Source: Branchinecta lynchi
Lineage: Eukaryota > Arthropoda > Branchiopoda > Anostraca > Branchinectidae
Direction: 5' to 3'
Assembly (NCBI GenBank): GCA_023053575.1
Contig: JAKZAP010000010.1
Span: forward strand, 22,256,628 to 22,320,627
DNA: 64,000 bases
The notes beneath the pieces are model-generated. The model was not told where the DNA came from, did not search any database, and was given only the letters and a program-made list of their open reading frames with translations. A program made the position numbers and the translations under genes. Positions 1-25,082 of this stretch are shown here, in pieces. Each line of letters opens with the position of its first letter. Position 1 is the first letter of the stretch.

Positions 1-240
1 ATGCATATATATGGTCGGGTCAAAAAAAATTTGTTTTCATTCTTCGGTTAAGATGCGCACTTTAGGGGGGCTAGAAAGTCATTTCTAAGCAAAGCCCTTG
101 AGTCAAAAATGATCATGGGAACATGGGGATCGTGAAAATGTAGATTTTGCTTAAAGTATTTTTTGTACTTTGTGGTGAAGAGAGTACTTTAAGGGATGGT
201 CGGATCTGGAAAGTGACAATTTCTAAGCCAATCTTGACAA
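1..240. repeat. Remnant of a dispersed repeat (family O)
   Basis: This stretch has no convincing ORF. It resembles, by eye, sequence at about 50,640-50,775 and 51,280-51,600, with shared phrases around 'gatcatgggaacatgggg' and 'ctttaaggg'. It is probably a diverged copy of the same dispersed non-coding repeat, cut by the window edge. Confidence 0.35.
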
Positions 241-1375
241 GTCTCTTCAAGCCAAGTTTCGTCGCCCTAGCACAGGTGGAAGTACCTTAAATCGCGATCA
301 CCGGAATTCCGGACCACCCTCCAATTCCTCCTAGAGTGCCCGAATCCGGTCCTATTCTGTTACTGGCGTGTCTAGAGCTTAAGTTTGTTCTTCCAACCAA
401 GTGCCATCCCAATTGCTACACTCTAAGCGTGTCACAAAATCCTCCCCCCCCCCAGACTCCCCCAGATTGATCGGATCCTGTACCCACTTGAAATGGGACA
501 TCTGAGACATGTGTTCTTTCCGAATATCAAGTTTCACTAAGATCCGATCACCCGTTCAAAAGTTGGACATTTCTCAAGATTCCGGATTCCCCCTTGCTCC
601 ACTCCCCCCACGATCGTCAAATCGGAGAAACGGCTGTTATTAAGTTAAAACTGTCGAGTCCCTAACGTGCCTGCAAAGTTTCTTTGCTCTAGCAAATGTG
701 TAGGATTTCCGCCCCCCCCCCCTCTACCCCCCCCCCGGTTTTCAGATTCCTGCCAGATTTGAAATTGCAAAATAGGAAAAACTTGTTCTTCACAATTATC
801 AAGTTTCATGCATGTCCGATTACCCGTTCCAAAGTTATGCATGTTTCTAGTTTCCGGATTCCCCATCCCTCCACTCCCCCCTATGGCTGGATCCGGAAGT
901 GATTATTTTCAAGCTAGTCTGGTCGGTTCCCTCATATCCCTGCCGATTTTTATTGTCCCAGCTTATGTGGAAGTTTTTCACGAGATTTCCGGTGCCCCCC
1001 TTCAGCCCAGCCCCCAGTTATCGCATTTGGTCCGGATTTGAAACTGAGCATTTGAAGCACTCGTTTTTGACATATGTCAAGTTTCATGACTGTCAGAATA
1101 CAGGTTCCGAAGTTATGAATGTTACTAGCTTCCTGATTTCCCATCCCTCGACTCCCCCCCCCCACGATGACCAGATCAGGGAAGTGATTGTTTCCAAGTT
1201 AGTCTGGTTTTGTAGCCCAATCTGGGGCAGTATCAAAATAGAATTATGCTACTTTGACCTCATTTTGCCCAGAGTACAAAATGGAGACACAAGTAGCTTA
1301 CTTTCTGGGAAAAGGCAGAACACAATCAGATCAGAGTTTTGTTTAGCATTTGTTCTGACCGTTGGTCTTACTTAA
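241..1375. repeat. Degenerate tandem module array, C-rich
   Basis: Non-coding. Diverged modules recur here, each with a run of C, a phrase like 'gatccgatcacccgttc', then 'aagtttca' and a Ts/As-rich spacer. The reverse complement of the same module recurs at 44,940-45,740, and shorter pieces lie at 2,395-2,480 and 4,880-5,060. This suggests the body of the same transposon family that has palindromic ends at 2,233-5,116. The overlapping short ORFs look like shadows of the repeat. Confidence 0.45.
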
Positions 1376-1440
1376 CTGTACGTTGGATCGATATCGAGGG
1401 GTTGCGCACTGGCCAAGTTCGTGTACACCATGAGGCAGAG

Positions 1441-1607
1441 GCAGATGAGGCACGTGAGGCAGGCATGAGGCACGTGAGGCAGACATGAGGCACGTGAGGC
1501 AGGCATGAGGCACGTGAGGCAGGCATGAGGCACGTGAGGCAGGCATGAGGCACGTGAGGCAGGCATGAGGCATGTGAGGCAGACATGAGGCACGTGAGGC
1601 AGACACG
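1441..1607. repeat. 20-bp tandem array with CACGTG in each unit
   Basis: About eight head-to-tail copies of GAGGCACGTGAGGCAGGCAT with few substitutions; one unit reads CATGTG. Each unit holds the palindrome CACGTG. A second array of the same unit lies at 4,684-4,806. Cys/Pro/His-rich ORFs on the reverse strand are products of the repeat and not genes. The left flank has 'gatatcgaggggttgcgc', which also flanks the second array but in inverted orientation. Confidence 0.9.
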
Positions 1608-2232
1608 ATGAAAATACAACTTGCGTAGAATTGAAGTCATCGGACCAAAAAATCTTAGCAATGTCAGTGTCAAAATGTCGCAACATTTTTGTTTGATATT
1701 ACATATTGATTAAGCAATTCGTTTGTGGCGAATCTCTGAAAGTACCCAGTACCGACAGTACTGTTCAGGCCACAGAGTATCATGATAGTAATATAAGAGG
1801 TCTAACTCGCCTATCTTGCAATGTAACGGATGGGATAGAAAAATTCCCGCGCGCCATCTGCAGAAGATTCTCATTTGACCATTTGATTTTGGCCTACATT
1901 TGACGGTTTGTTTTGACACCATAGTAATTGAGTGTGAAACCCTGACTGGTTTTACAGTAGACCCAGGGGCATCACGAGCCCTTCCTTGTAGGGGGAGGGG
2001 GTGGGGAGGGGCAGCTCCAAGATTATACCAGAATTGTTCGAGATTTTACCGGAATTTCTTTGCATTCCTACGTCATTTCTTTGAAGTTTATTCACTGCCC
2101 AGATCTTAAAATATTTTTCTACATCCGGAGAAGGGGGGGAAATAATCATTGAAAACATGCATCCATGTGCGACCCTGTATTCAGCCGAACGCCGAAACTT
2201 TGGTTGCCTTCTTAGCCATTTTTGACATGTTA
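1608..2232. other. Intergenic, nothing recognised
   Basis: No coding potential, RNA gene or clear repeat could be recognised. A short G-rich run near 1,990 is the only compositional feature. Confidence 0.5.
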
Positions 2233-2689
2233 TTATGGCACTTGCCTTTCGGCCAAGTGCCATATAGCGATCGCAATTTCTGTCCGTCCGTCGGTCGGTC
2301 CGGATTTTGCTAGTTCGTGCACTTCCACATACGCTAGGACGATCAAACTTGGCAGTCATATCAGGGACCCCAAATTATTGTTGCATCATTTCCCCGATCC
2401 GAGGATCGTTGGGGGAGTGGAGGGAGGGGAATCCAGAATCTTGAGGTATTTATAACTTTTGAACAGGTGATCGAATAGCAATGAAAAACTAGACCTACGT
2501 TGCCTGGGCAACGTGAAGTGTTGCGAGAGCATCACTTTGGTTTTGTTTCTTCGCTTTCGGTTAAATGCCGGAGTTGTCAACTTATGGAAGCTTTTAAAAC
2601 GGTTTGTTCTAATAAGAAGAATCACATGATCAATTAAAAGATATTCTTTAGCGTTGTGAAAACAGCAATAAAACAAAATCGGAAGAAGG

Positions 2690-4265
2690 GACTAAATTGA
2701 ATTTGCGGTCAGTTGAACTTTATCCTTTTCAATCCGTAGACATCGTGACGGATGAAAACTTGGAACAATATCTTATATAATCTAGTTGGTATCATAAAGC
2801 TATCCTTAACTTTTCAGGATTAAAATACCATAGAAGATGCTATCAATTATTACGAAACTACCTCATTGTTTTACATTATCGTTTGTATCCCTTGCGTAAA
2901 CAATTAATCCTAGGTTATAGTGATAGACCATCGATACAAACTTTCTTACCATCATATTCACAGAAATCGAATACAATGTGCACTAATTTGCAAAAATTTC
3001 TAGCCCCTCGTGAACCGATTCCTACTTACAAGTCCCTCTCCCGTGATGGAAATCAAGTTCACCGGAAACAAATAATGGGTACACCAGCTAGCAAAAGTTG
3101 CAAACCCCTCATCGCTGAAGATGATTGTAGCATAACAGCCGATTATTACTCGCAAGTCCCATGCATGTCTTACAATTGGGAACAAAAGTGTTCTTACCAT
3201 CGAATACACCGGAAACAAATAACAGTTAGCATAACAGCCGATTATTACTTCCAAGCCCCATGCATGTCTTACAATTGGGAACAAAAGTGTTCTTACCATC
3301 GAATACACCGGAAACAAATAACAGGTACACCAACTAGCAAAAGCTGCAAACTCCTCATTGCCGAAGATGATTATGAGCTAACAGTCGACTGTTGCTTACT
3401 AGTCCCTTACATGTCTCACAACTGGTATCGCCTGTTTTTGGTTTGAGTGTGTACCTTACTCCTGAAGTTGTCAACCCCTTCAAACTTTCAAACTGGTTTA
3501 TCTCATGAAGGATTTTTGTTAAAAAAAAAATGGATGACATATACTTTGATCAGCTCATCAAGGGCTATCGATTGCCCTAACAACAACAAAAGAATATCGG
3601 AAGAAGGGACTAAATTGACTTCGCAGTCAGTTGAACTTTATCCTTTTCAATCGTAGACATCGTGACGGATGTCGCGACGAAATCTAGTTGGTATTATAAA
3701 GCTATCCGTAACTTTTCAGGATTAAAATACCATAGATGACACTATTAATTATTACGAAACTACCTCAATGTTTTACATTATCGTTTGTACCCGTTGCGAA
3801 AACAGTTAATCCTAGGTTACAGCGATAGACCATCGATACAAACTTTCTTACCGTCAGATTTGTATAAATCGAATACAATATGCAACAGTTTGCACAAAAT
3901 TCTAGCCCCTCGTGAACCGATTCTTACTTACAAGTCCGTCTACCATGCACCGGATAAAAATAATGGGTACACCAGGTAGCAAAAGTTGCAAACCCCTCAT
4001 CGCTGAAGATTTTTGTAGCATAACAGCCGATTATTACTTACAAGTCCCTTGCATGTGTTACAATTGGGAACCAAATTGTTCTCACCATCGAATACACCGG
4101 AAACAAATCACAGATACACCAACTGGCAAAAGCTGCAAACCCCTCATTGCCGAAGATGATTATGAGCTAACATATATCGACTGTCGCGTATAAGTCCCCT
4201 ACATGTATCACAGCTGGTATCGCCTATTGTTGGTTTCGTGTGCACATTCTTACTGAAGTTGTCAA
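2690..4265. repeat. Approximately 900-bp imperfect tandem duplication
   Basis: The block at about 2,690-3,440 recurs at about 3,600-4,260, offset near 900 bp: 'ttaatcctaggtta' and 'gatagaccatcgatacaaac' occur in both. The first copy contains a further internal duplication of about 100 bp centred on 'cataacagccgattattact'. It carries a 187-aa ORF (2,883-3,446) with the repeated phrase YNWEQKCSYHRIHRKQIT. The second copy has stops in the same frame, so coding function is doubtful. Confidence 0.7.
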
Positions 4266-4683
4266 CCCCTTGAAACTTTCAAACTTGTGTATCTCACGAA
4301 GGAATCGTTGTACCAAAAATCTTTGGAATCTTTGGGGGGGGGGGGGGGGGAATTAGGTGATCCCGCGAGTTTGGTACTAGGACGATGGAATTTGGTAGGC
4401 ATATCAGGGACACAAACAGACTGCCTTAAAAATAGTCGTTGAGTAGTCTTTTGAATAGTCCTGAGTATACCCAAGTCTGTCAGAGATAATTTACCAGGGT
4501 TTATTAAAGGCATTAATCAACTAACAAGAAATATTTATTTTACCTTTCAAATAATCCGCATGGACAACCCAGTTCAAATTTCCCGAAGGGATAAGAAGCT
4601 CCCTCTCTTTTTGTTATTCATCACAGATCTCGTAGCTGAGTGAAAATTTTTCAAAAATCCCTAAACGTGTCAACAGAACGGGC

Positions 4684-4806
4684 GATGAGGCACGTGAGGC
4701 AGGCATGAGGCAGACATGAGGCACGTGAGGCAGGCATGAGGCACGTGAGGCAGGCATGAGGCACGTGAGGCAGGCATGAGGCACGTGAGGCAGGCATGAG
4801 GCAGGG
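4684..4806. repeat. Second 20-bp CACGTG tandem array
   Basis: Five or so copies of GAGGCACGTGAGGCAGGCAT plus partial units. The unit reads in the same direction as in the array at 1,441-1,607. The shared flanking phrase (here reading 'gcgcaacccctcgatcgatatc') is on the other side and in the opposite orientation, so array and flank were inverted relative to each other. Confidence 0.85.
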
Positions 4807-5344
4807 AACTTGTACACCGTCAGGCACCAGCGCGCAACCCCTCGATCGATATCACATCTGGACATTGCCTTTTTGCTCCCCTTTTGCTACCCTCGTTCCA
4901 AGTTTCCGGACTGCCGGATCCGAGGAAAGCCGGATCGGGGAAGGGATTATTTGAAAGTTAATCTGGTTGGTCCCTGATATGCCTGCCAAGTTTCATCGTC
5001 CTAGCACGTCTGCAAGTACCCTAACTCGAGAACAGTGACCTGACAGACAGACCGACTGACAGACAGACCGAAAAGCGATTGATACATGGCACTTGAGCGG
5101 AGCTGCAAGTGCCATAAAAAAAAGGAAGAGAAGATGAAAAGAAGAGGAAGAGGGAATGATGTCCGTAGCAGCCAGGGTTATCTGGAATATTTATTTTCCG
5201 GGTGGAAACTAGATCTAGTGTTTCACACCTACCTCAAATCCTTGCGAGGGGTCACACTCGGGACTCGGCCACTCAGGTACTTCGTTTACCGAACTTCAGA
5301 AATTCGTGGTTGTGCTTGTTGTCATACTATCAATTTCTGTCTAG

Positions 5345-18967
<13,623 letters not shown>

Positions 18968-19067
18968 NNNNNNNNNNNNNNNNNNNNNNNNNNNNNNNNN
19001 NNNNNNNNNNNNNNNNNNNNNNNNNNNNNNNNNNNNNNNNNNNNNNNNNNNNNNNNNNNNNNNNNNN
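18968..19067. other. Assembly gap (100 N)
   Basis: Exactly 100 N, the usual placeholder for a gap of unknown length. It could hide real sequence, including Tmc exons, and it directly abuts a hairpin element. Confidence 0.98.
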
Positions 19068-19218
19068 TAAGAGTTTGAAGGCGTTAAAGTTTGTAAGCGA
19101 ATACGGAGTCTTGTCCTATTGGCCGGTTATGACGCATTTTTTCAAATCCGCGTCGTCGCCGACCAATAGGATTCGAAACTCCGCTTTTGTATTCAAACTT
19201 TGAAGCCTTCAAGCTCTT
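19068..19218. mobile_element. Short hairpin MITE next to the gap
   Basis: The arms 'taagagtttgaaggcgtt' and 'gaagccttcaagctctta' are inverted, and 'gtcctattggcc' is mirrored by 'gaccaatagga'. About 150 bp, non-coding. The strong hairpin may explain why the assembly breaks here. Confidence 0.7.
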
Positions 19219-19680
19219 ACTTCCATGGAAACTCTTTTGCAAAAACAGAATATACGGTTAAGGAACAGCCCAATTAGCAGTCCAGCAAGTCCCTGGCTCA
19301 GAATGATGATATGACGCCGATAATTTAATTTCAAAGTTGAAAGTCCTATACCTTCCAATGTTAAATTTTGTTGCTATTATCCCATGATGATGTTGTAGCA
19401 ATATCCGTTTTCATCGGGTAGGGTGCAATCTCTCTATTGTTTTCGAAAATACAAATAATACAAATTTTTTTTTTTTTTTTTTTCAATCAAACTTGCCATT
19501 TTCGTTGTTTTCGAAAATATAAATTCTTGCCATTTTGGTGTTGATGGTTGTCAACTCCACTCAGACTTCCCCAGCTCTGAGGTGGAAGTTCAAAGTAAAA
19601 TATTTGAAAACTGCGCATGCCATGTGATAAGTGGGAAAAGCTGAGCAAAAAAGAAGGAGTCCAAAATAGGAGATGTAGAG

Positions 19681-19980
19681 TGTGTTCCACCCTTCTAACA
19701 ATAGTTACTATTAGTTACTATTTCCGTTCCATCCTCACGAAAAGTGACTACGCTGACCGTTCCAACCTTGTCGGAATAGTAACTAGTAGTTACTATTTGC
19801 TTACCATGCTCGGGAGCGTAGTAAGCGTAGTAACTACGCATCTCTGTAACGTGATTGGTCGGATTCGCCCCTGGCGTGAGATCCTGCTGGAAAATAGAAA
19901 AATCGTTCCAGCCTTGACGACAAAAACTCTGAATTCATGACGTCATGCGTAGTAACTACGGTAAGTAAGGTGGAACACTC
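19681..19980. mobile_element. MITE family C, copy 1
   Basis: About 300 bp with ends 'gtgttccaccc' and 'ggtggaacac'. The interior is rich in 'agtaacta' and mirrored 'tagttact'. Relatives lie at 23,715-23,966 and 29,627-29,935. No coding capacity; overlapping ORFs are shadows. Confidence 0.8.
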
Positions 19981-20038
19981 TCGTAGTCTACTTGTATGTT
20001 GGCCTACCAAAATGAAAAATAAAACTATGAAGGTTCTG

Positions 20039-20407
20039 CAGTGTCGGAAGTTTCATAACAAACAAAAGAAGGATGCGAGGTTTAAGCAGACAATGTTTAA
20101 CATACAACACTTCGGATGTTGTCTGGTGTGTTTGAAAAATGTTACGCATAACAAGCGTTTCATCAGGAAGAGTCGACAAATAGCCAAAAAGCATCTTCTG
20201 ACTTTTCCGACATCATGACGACAATCAAAAAAGTCAGTAGATGTTTTTTTGCTGTTTTTTGCTCTTCCTTGCAATGCTTCTTCTGCATAACATTTCACGT
20301 ATACCGTTTTCCAACACAACAGATAACATCCGAAGTGTTGTCTGTTACGCATTGTCTGTTGAAACTGTGCATCCTTCTGTTGTCTGTAATGAAACTTCTG
20401 ACAGTGT
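20039..20407. mobile_element. MITE family B, copy 1
   Basis: Imperfect palindrome: 'gaagtttcataacaaacaa' at the left and 'gaaacttctgacagtg' at the right. The inner arms are 'aacacttcggatgttgtctg' and 'acatccgaagtgttgtctg'. Related copies lie at 42,696, 43,089 and 61,002. The frame-open stretches on both strands are palindrome artefacts. Confidence 0.8.
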
Positions 20408-21900
20408 GGTGCACATTTTTTTTAAACAGCTTTTACGGGCCTCAAAACTATTCTTCAAAGCTTGGGCTCCTTAAATGGCAAACTTGGCTCGGTCGAAAGA
20501 GCGCTGTGAAATATGATACTTATTTTATAAGTAAACACAATTTAACTCTTCTGTATTTACATCTACTGCACTAATGGAAAAACCTGCGTTTTTGCTGGCG
20601 TGCAGTAGTAAAGGTTAACCATTTTCTAAACACACCAACAATCATAGTGCAAAAGGAAACAATGGCCAAGAGCCGAGACTTCTTTTTTGTTAATTCCATA
20701 AGGGACACCAGATGAAGTACGAAGATAAAATAAATAGAAGGGGTCCTTAAAAAATCATCTCGAGTTGTTCAGCAATACACTATTTTATTTTGATGTGCGG
20801 CTTCCGTTCGAAAAATGCGATTGTTATGCACCGTGAATGTGATGGCCACACCATCTAGCATTAAGATCTAAGTATGTTGCGGGAATACCCGCTAGGGAGC
20901 ATTGTCCTTGAGTGGGTCTCGTTTTCTTGGGTGCATATAGTTTTGGTGGTTCGTCCAAAAGTTTTGTTTCATACTGGCTTTGTCTCTTTTTATTTATCAG
21001 TTCCAGATACTGAAGTTTCATAAATGTAAGTCAAGCTACAGTGAAACTTCACCCGAAAAAAAACACGCAACACTAGGTAACGACACACACTTGTTCTTTT
21101 TCTCTTGTACTGCACTTACGCCCTAGGGCAGTGCGTAATATATTCATTCGTTCATTTGTCCATATGTTATACACAGATGATTCATAACGCTCCTGGAACA
21201 AATTTAAGAATTGTGGCTTCGCGGGTTCAAGAAAAAGAGTGACGGACGATGTTTCATTGCTACTGGACAAAAAAGCAGAACAGTACGAACATTTCGTGTT
21301 TCGCCTTTTCCCTAATTCGTTGGACGTGTCCGCTACTGAGATGTGTAGACTTCTCAGAAGAAGCTTAGGTCAAAATAGGCTAAATTTTATTTATCTTGTC
21401 TTGTTTTGTACTGTGACAGAGAAAGAGAGAGAGAGACGGGTTTAATGCAAACCACCGGCAGTGAGACACTGAAAGGGTTGTTAACAAAAAAGGAACATGA
21501 ATAAGCACTAGATAATTGTTCTAGCCATGAACGGCAGTGCCCAAGTGGCGGTAACGCTCCGTGTTACATTTCACTAGTTGGAAGCCTGCCCGCTGGCGAG
21601 TTTCATACTGATGGATTTCCTCGGAGCGTTTTGGGAACAGGGCGCGGAACCAGGCTGACCGAGATAGACTACTGAACTCTACCTAAGGCCAAGTCTAGAG
21701 CCAGAGTGTTTGACGTGCACAGAAGGTCCACGATTTTCCGTTAGTAGTTTTGCGTCCAACTACTGTTTCCAAGTCGAATTCTGGCAGGCCATATTAATGT
21801 TAGTAAAACATTAAAATCCTTCCGGACTCTCGCAGTCGCTGATTGCAAGAAGAAAATCCAACTAAGCTATTGTAAATTGTTGCTAATCGAGGTAGATACA
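20408..21900. other. Intergenic, nothing recognised
   Basis: A few short ORFs (for example reverse strand 20,824-21,021 and 21,073-21,270) have no family resemblance I can name and are below the length where chance can be excluded. No RNA gene or clear repeat was seen. Confidence 0.45.
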
Positions 21901-21939
21901 ATAGAAAATCTCTTGCTAAATTATATTCGGCTTTTACAG

Positions 21940-22300
21940 ATCACTCGGTTTTATTTCTTTCTGGTATTTACCCTATTTTCCATAAAAAAGATATCAGTTC
22001 AGTTCGTTCTTATTATTTCCGGTTTTCCCGCTTTCTGTTGTATCTGCCTCCATGGTACAGAAATCGGAACCTAATATCTATTTACAGTTTTCCGGATATC
22101 GGGTCGAAACTTACGGAGCTTGCTGAGAAATTACCCCAGTCAACTTATAAGAATTTGCCCGCCCACAGTGGTCTGTCTCGTTTGCTCTAGTTTCTAGTGC
22201 TTTTTGTTTCGTGAAGTGCTTGTTTTGTTTCTTTTATTGATACTCCGCTTTGATCTTTTTGTAGCGGGTCAAAAATAAATTATTATTATTATTATATCGT
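21940..22300 (+). mobile_element. 3' end fragment of a Jockey-like LINE
   Basis: A frame running through GIYPIFHKKDISSVRSYYF, then FSRFLLYLPPWYRNRNLI, matches the C-terminal RT tail of the LINEs at 8,437 and 35,690. It is followed by a short 3' UTR with 'gatactccgctttgatc...gcgggtcaaaaataaa' and an ATT-rich tail near 22,275-22,295. It is 5'-truncated. The left limit is uncertain. Confidence 0.75.
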
Positions 22301-22430
22301 TTTTTTTCCCCTTCATGCCCGTTTAAAACTCAGTTCTAGACAGTTGTATACTAACATTTGTTTTGGTTCGTTTCATCCCTTGCTGTTGCTCCCTAAATTA
22401 CGTCGCGACCTCTCCTAGCTTTAAAGGACC

Positions 22431-22807
22431 CCTCGCACTATTTACTCTTCAACTTACAGTATTTTAAAATGTTTGAATACTTTAAAACTATGCTGTGCTT
22501 TCAACAAATAACCCACGGTGTTGGCTGTGTTAAGCCTTTTCCGAGACCCGTTGACTTGTAGCGAAAACAGAGAAGCAATTTACATAACCGTTTTTTCTGA
22601 TGGAAAAACTTCTCGCAGACAACCTTCGACAGCGCGTTACACATCGAAAGTCACAAAACACGGGCACACGGCAAGTGAGAGAATCAGCGTGGTTTTGTTA
22701 GAGGGGCTAGAATGCACCGTACGAAATTGGGGTTTGCGAGTTTAGAAATATACGGAGTGATTATGGAAGTAGGTTTCATTAGTATTATAGGTAAGACAGG
22801 TCCTTTA
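22431..22807. mobile_element. MITE family D, copy 1
   Basis: The ends 'ttaaaggacc' and 'ggtcctttaa' are inverted. The left side reads 'cctcgcactatttactcttc', also found at 35,077 and 50,775. 377 bp, non-coding. Confidence 0.8.
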
Positions 22808-23531
22808 AGCTATTTGGTTAATAAAATTGATTTTCTGCTAGGCTTTTCAACTAAATACAGTGTAGTTCCACTCTTGCTCGCCACCTAGTATAGCGCCAAG
22901 GACCTTTGGGGTTCCCTTCTGAACAACCCCATCACTCACGATTCTGATGGCGTCCAGACCCCCTCCCTATATAGGGTCAGGGAAGTTTTCAATCAGTTAA
23001 TCATGAGTGACCCACTCACATGGTTTTCACCTGGCTTTTCTTGGCCCGGAAGGCATAAAGGACAGATAGAATAAAACATGGCCGGAATTCCCTTGTGTTT
23101 TGTTGTCGATGAAAACAAAGACTATTTACACCTCTAGGTGTAAATAGTCTTTGGATGAAACCGCATATCTACTTGTCTGAATCTGCGTGTCATTTATCGG
23201 GAAGGCAGGGAACTTAGAAGGGGGTTGAAAACGCCGAGAAGCATACTGGCGAAATGTCCTTGCGGACGACTGAACAAAACTTCATGAGCCCTTGTGATCA
23301 AGTATTGTTGTCTTGTTTGGATCACTAGGTCACTTTCGTTTTGACTCATTTTCATAGAGCTCTTGGTTTTCTAAGGGTCGGCTGACGTCACGAACAGGAG
23401 ACAAGGCCTTGAAACCCCCATCTCTAATGAAAGGCGTGAATCAGTGATGACGATAACGAAACAACCAGCGTCCGCAAGTAAACTATCAGGTTAGTCCGTC
23501 AAAACAGTAAAAACTCTATTTTTGAATATTA
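22808..23531. other. Intergenic with a perfect 38-bp hairpin
   Basis: Nothing coding. At 23,116-23,153 two 18-base arms (caaagactatttacacct and its exact reverse complement) are separated by only two bases. 'gatgaaa' directly precedes and follows the palindrome. Confidence 0.6.
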
Positions 23532-23699
23532 CACTGTAAAAAGAAATCTTGCAGGATCTGCTACTGGGATTAATCTTGTCTCTGTCCAGATAAGGTTATC
23601 TCTAATTCGGATTGGTCTTATCCCAGTAGAGATAAGATTAATCCCAGTAGCTAATACTGCAGTTACTCTAACCCGTACTCAGAGAAACTTTTTACAGTG
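23532..23699. mobile_element. MITE family A, copy 2 (TA target)
   Basis: 168 bp, 'cactgtaaaaag' to 'ctttttacagtg', bounded on both sides by TA as expected for Tc1/mariner-type insertion. The interior is a palindrome of 'ctactgggattaatct' and 'agattaatcccagtag'. Confidence 0.88.
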
Positions 23700-23714
23700 T
23701 AGGTGTACACAAAG

Positions 23715-23966
23715 AGCGTGTTCCACCCTACTTACCGCACTTACTACGCATGGCGTCAATAATTCTGAGTTTTTGCCGTTCAGGCTGAAACGATTTTTTA
23801 TTTTTCAGCAGAATATCATGCCACCGGCGAATCCGACCAATCACGTTACAGAGAGGCGTAATTACCGCGCTTTTGAAAAGGTTGAAACGGTCAGTCTAGT
23901 AACTTTCTTCGAGGTTGGAACGAAAATAGTAACTAATAGTTACAATTGTTAGAAGGGTGGAACACG
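23715..23966. mobile_element. MITE family C, copy 2
   Basis: About 252 bp with ends 'gtgttccaccc' and 'gggtggaacac'. Same 'agtaacta' interior as copy 1, in the opposite relative order. Starts 15 bp after the family A copy. Confidence 0.8.
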
Positions 23967-24508
23967 GTCAAAATGAGTTTAAGCGCACAAAGCTGGTGGC
24001 TGTTCACCTTCAAAACTCTTGCGAATTTAAAAATAAAAATAATGCTTAGTAACTAATATAAAGTTGACTAGTGGATAAAGATAGAAATATTGTTGCATGT
24101 ATACCTAGGAACTAGGAACCCCTCGAGATGATCCGATAGGCTAACGATCTTTACTAGTAATATGAAAATCCCATATAATTCTTTACTCAACGAGTTTGAC
24201 CTCCTATCTTTTGCAATCCGTAGACACCACTTTTCTACTTAGTTTGATGTCCAGCTACTGGAAGACCACATCCATCGTCACAAACTTCCACCACCCCACG
24301 TTCCTATGATGTTTTTTATGTATTTATGATGATGTGTTCATCACCTTTCTTCACTTCTCTTAATCACGTTTGCATACAATATTTATCACGTGTCAGCCTC
24401 ACCTGAACCAAGCATAGGCACCCACGCAATCAAAGTCATTGATAAATCGGTTCAGGCGAGGCTATATAAGCCATTCATTGGCTGAATAGCTGCAGTATTG
24501 AACCCTAA
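23967..24508. other. Intergenic, nothing recognised
   Basis: AT-rich sequence with no ORF or repeat that I can support. Confidence 0.5.
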
Positions 24509-24818
24509 CAGAGTTGCCACATGTCGCACAATAGTGTGAATTGTCACTCTATTTTATTTTAGTCAATCTTGTCCTACGTAGGACATAAAAATCACTCTAT
24601 TTCAGAGAACGACCAAATGTGTCATTTTTGCAGCAGGGATTCCGACCATAAGTGACTATTTGAAGTTTTTTTCATGAAAGTGAAATAAAGATTTGTCATT
24701 TTTACAGAGGCGATTCCGACCAAAAGTGAACATTTCATGAAAATAAATTTCACTCGTAATTCACCCTCTGTTTTGGGCCATAAGTCACTCTCTAAATACT
24801 TTTGATGTGGCAATCCTG
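24509..24818. mobile_element. MITE family E, copy 1
   Basis: The ends 'cagagttgccacat' and 'atgtggcaatcctg' are inverted. It contains the palindrome 'tcctacgtagga' and repeats of 'attccgaccaaaagtga'. A related, longer copy is at 38,749-39,185. Confidence 0.8.
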
Positions 24819-25082
24819 TACCGGACTTCAAAGAATAAAGAACATTGTTTTTCGCCACACTGCATTTCCCGTCTCCCCTTGACAAAAGTTGTCACAGTTC
24901 CTGACCATACAAGACCAAATACTGGTAGCGCAGCCAGTTCCAAAGATTCAATCCATGCGCGGTACGAGAGCAGTTTTGCTCACTCTTGATGAGTTGTTCT
25001 AACACGAGTTTAAAAAAAAAATTAAAGATAATTTCGTAAACCCCACTGGCCTGACTAAAAAAATCAACGAAGAAACCAACGA

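Larger units (their letters stand above)
2233..5116. mobile_element. 2.9-kb inverted-repeat element with palindromic termini
   Basis: The left end (TTATGGCACTTG, then CAAGTGCCATA about 12 bases later) is itself a hairpin. The right end at 5,085-5,116 is the matching hairpin, so the outer 12 bases form a terminal inverted repeat. The inner part is also inverted at both ends: GTC-repeat phrases (gtccgtccgtcggtcgg on the left, gacagacagaccgactgaca on the right), then 'gctaggacgat' and 'aaacttggcagg'. The interior holds a tandem duplication and the second 20-bp array. No transposase was recognised. A second left end lies at 44,778. The superfamily is unknown and it is probably non-autonomous. Confidence 0.6.

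Noticed and set aside
1343..1686. Three overlapping reverse ORFs rich in Cys, His and Pro
   Set aside because: Translations of the 20-bp tandem array in all frames, with no unique sequence or homology.
2883..3446. 187-aa ORF as a possible transposon protein
   Set aside because: It is built from internal duplications and the sister copy of the block has stops in the frame.
20824..21270. Two reverse-strand ORFs of 65 aa as small genes
   Set aside because: Length is within chance expectation and no family or splice context was visible.
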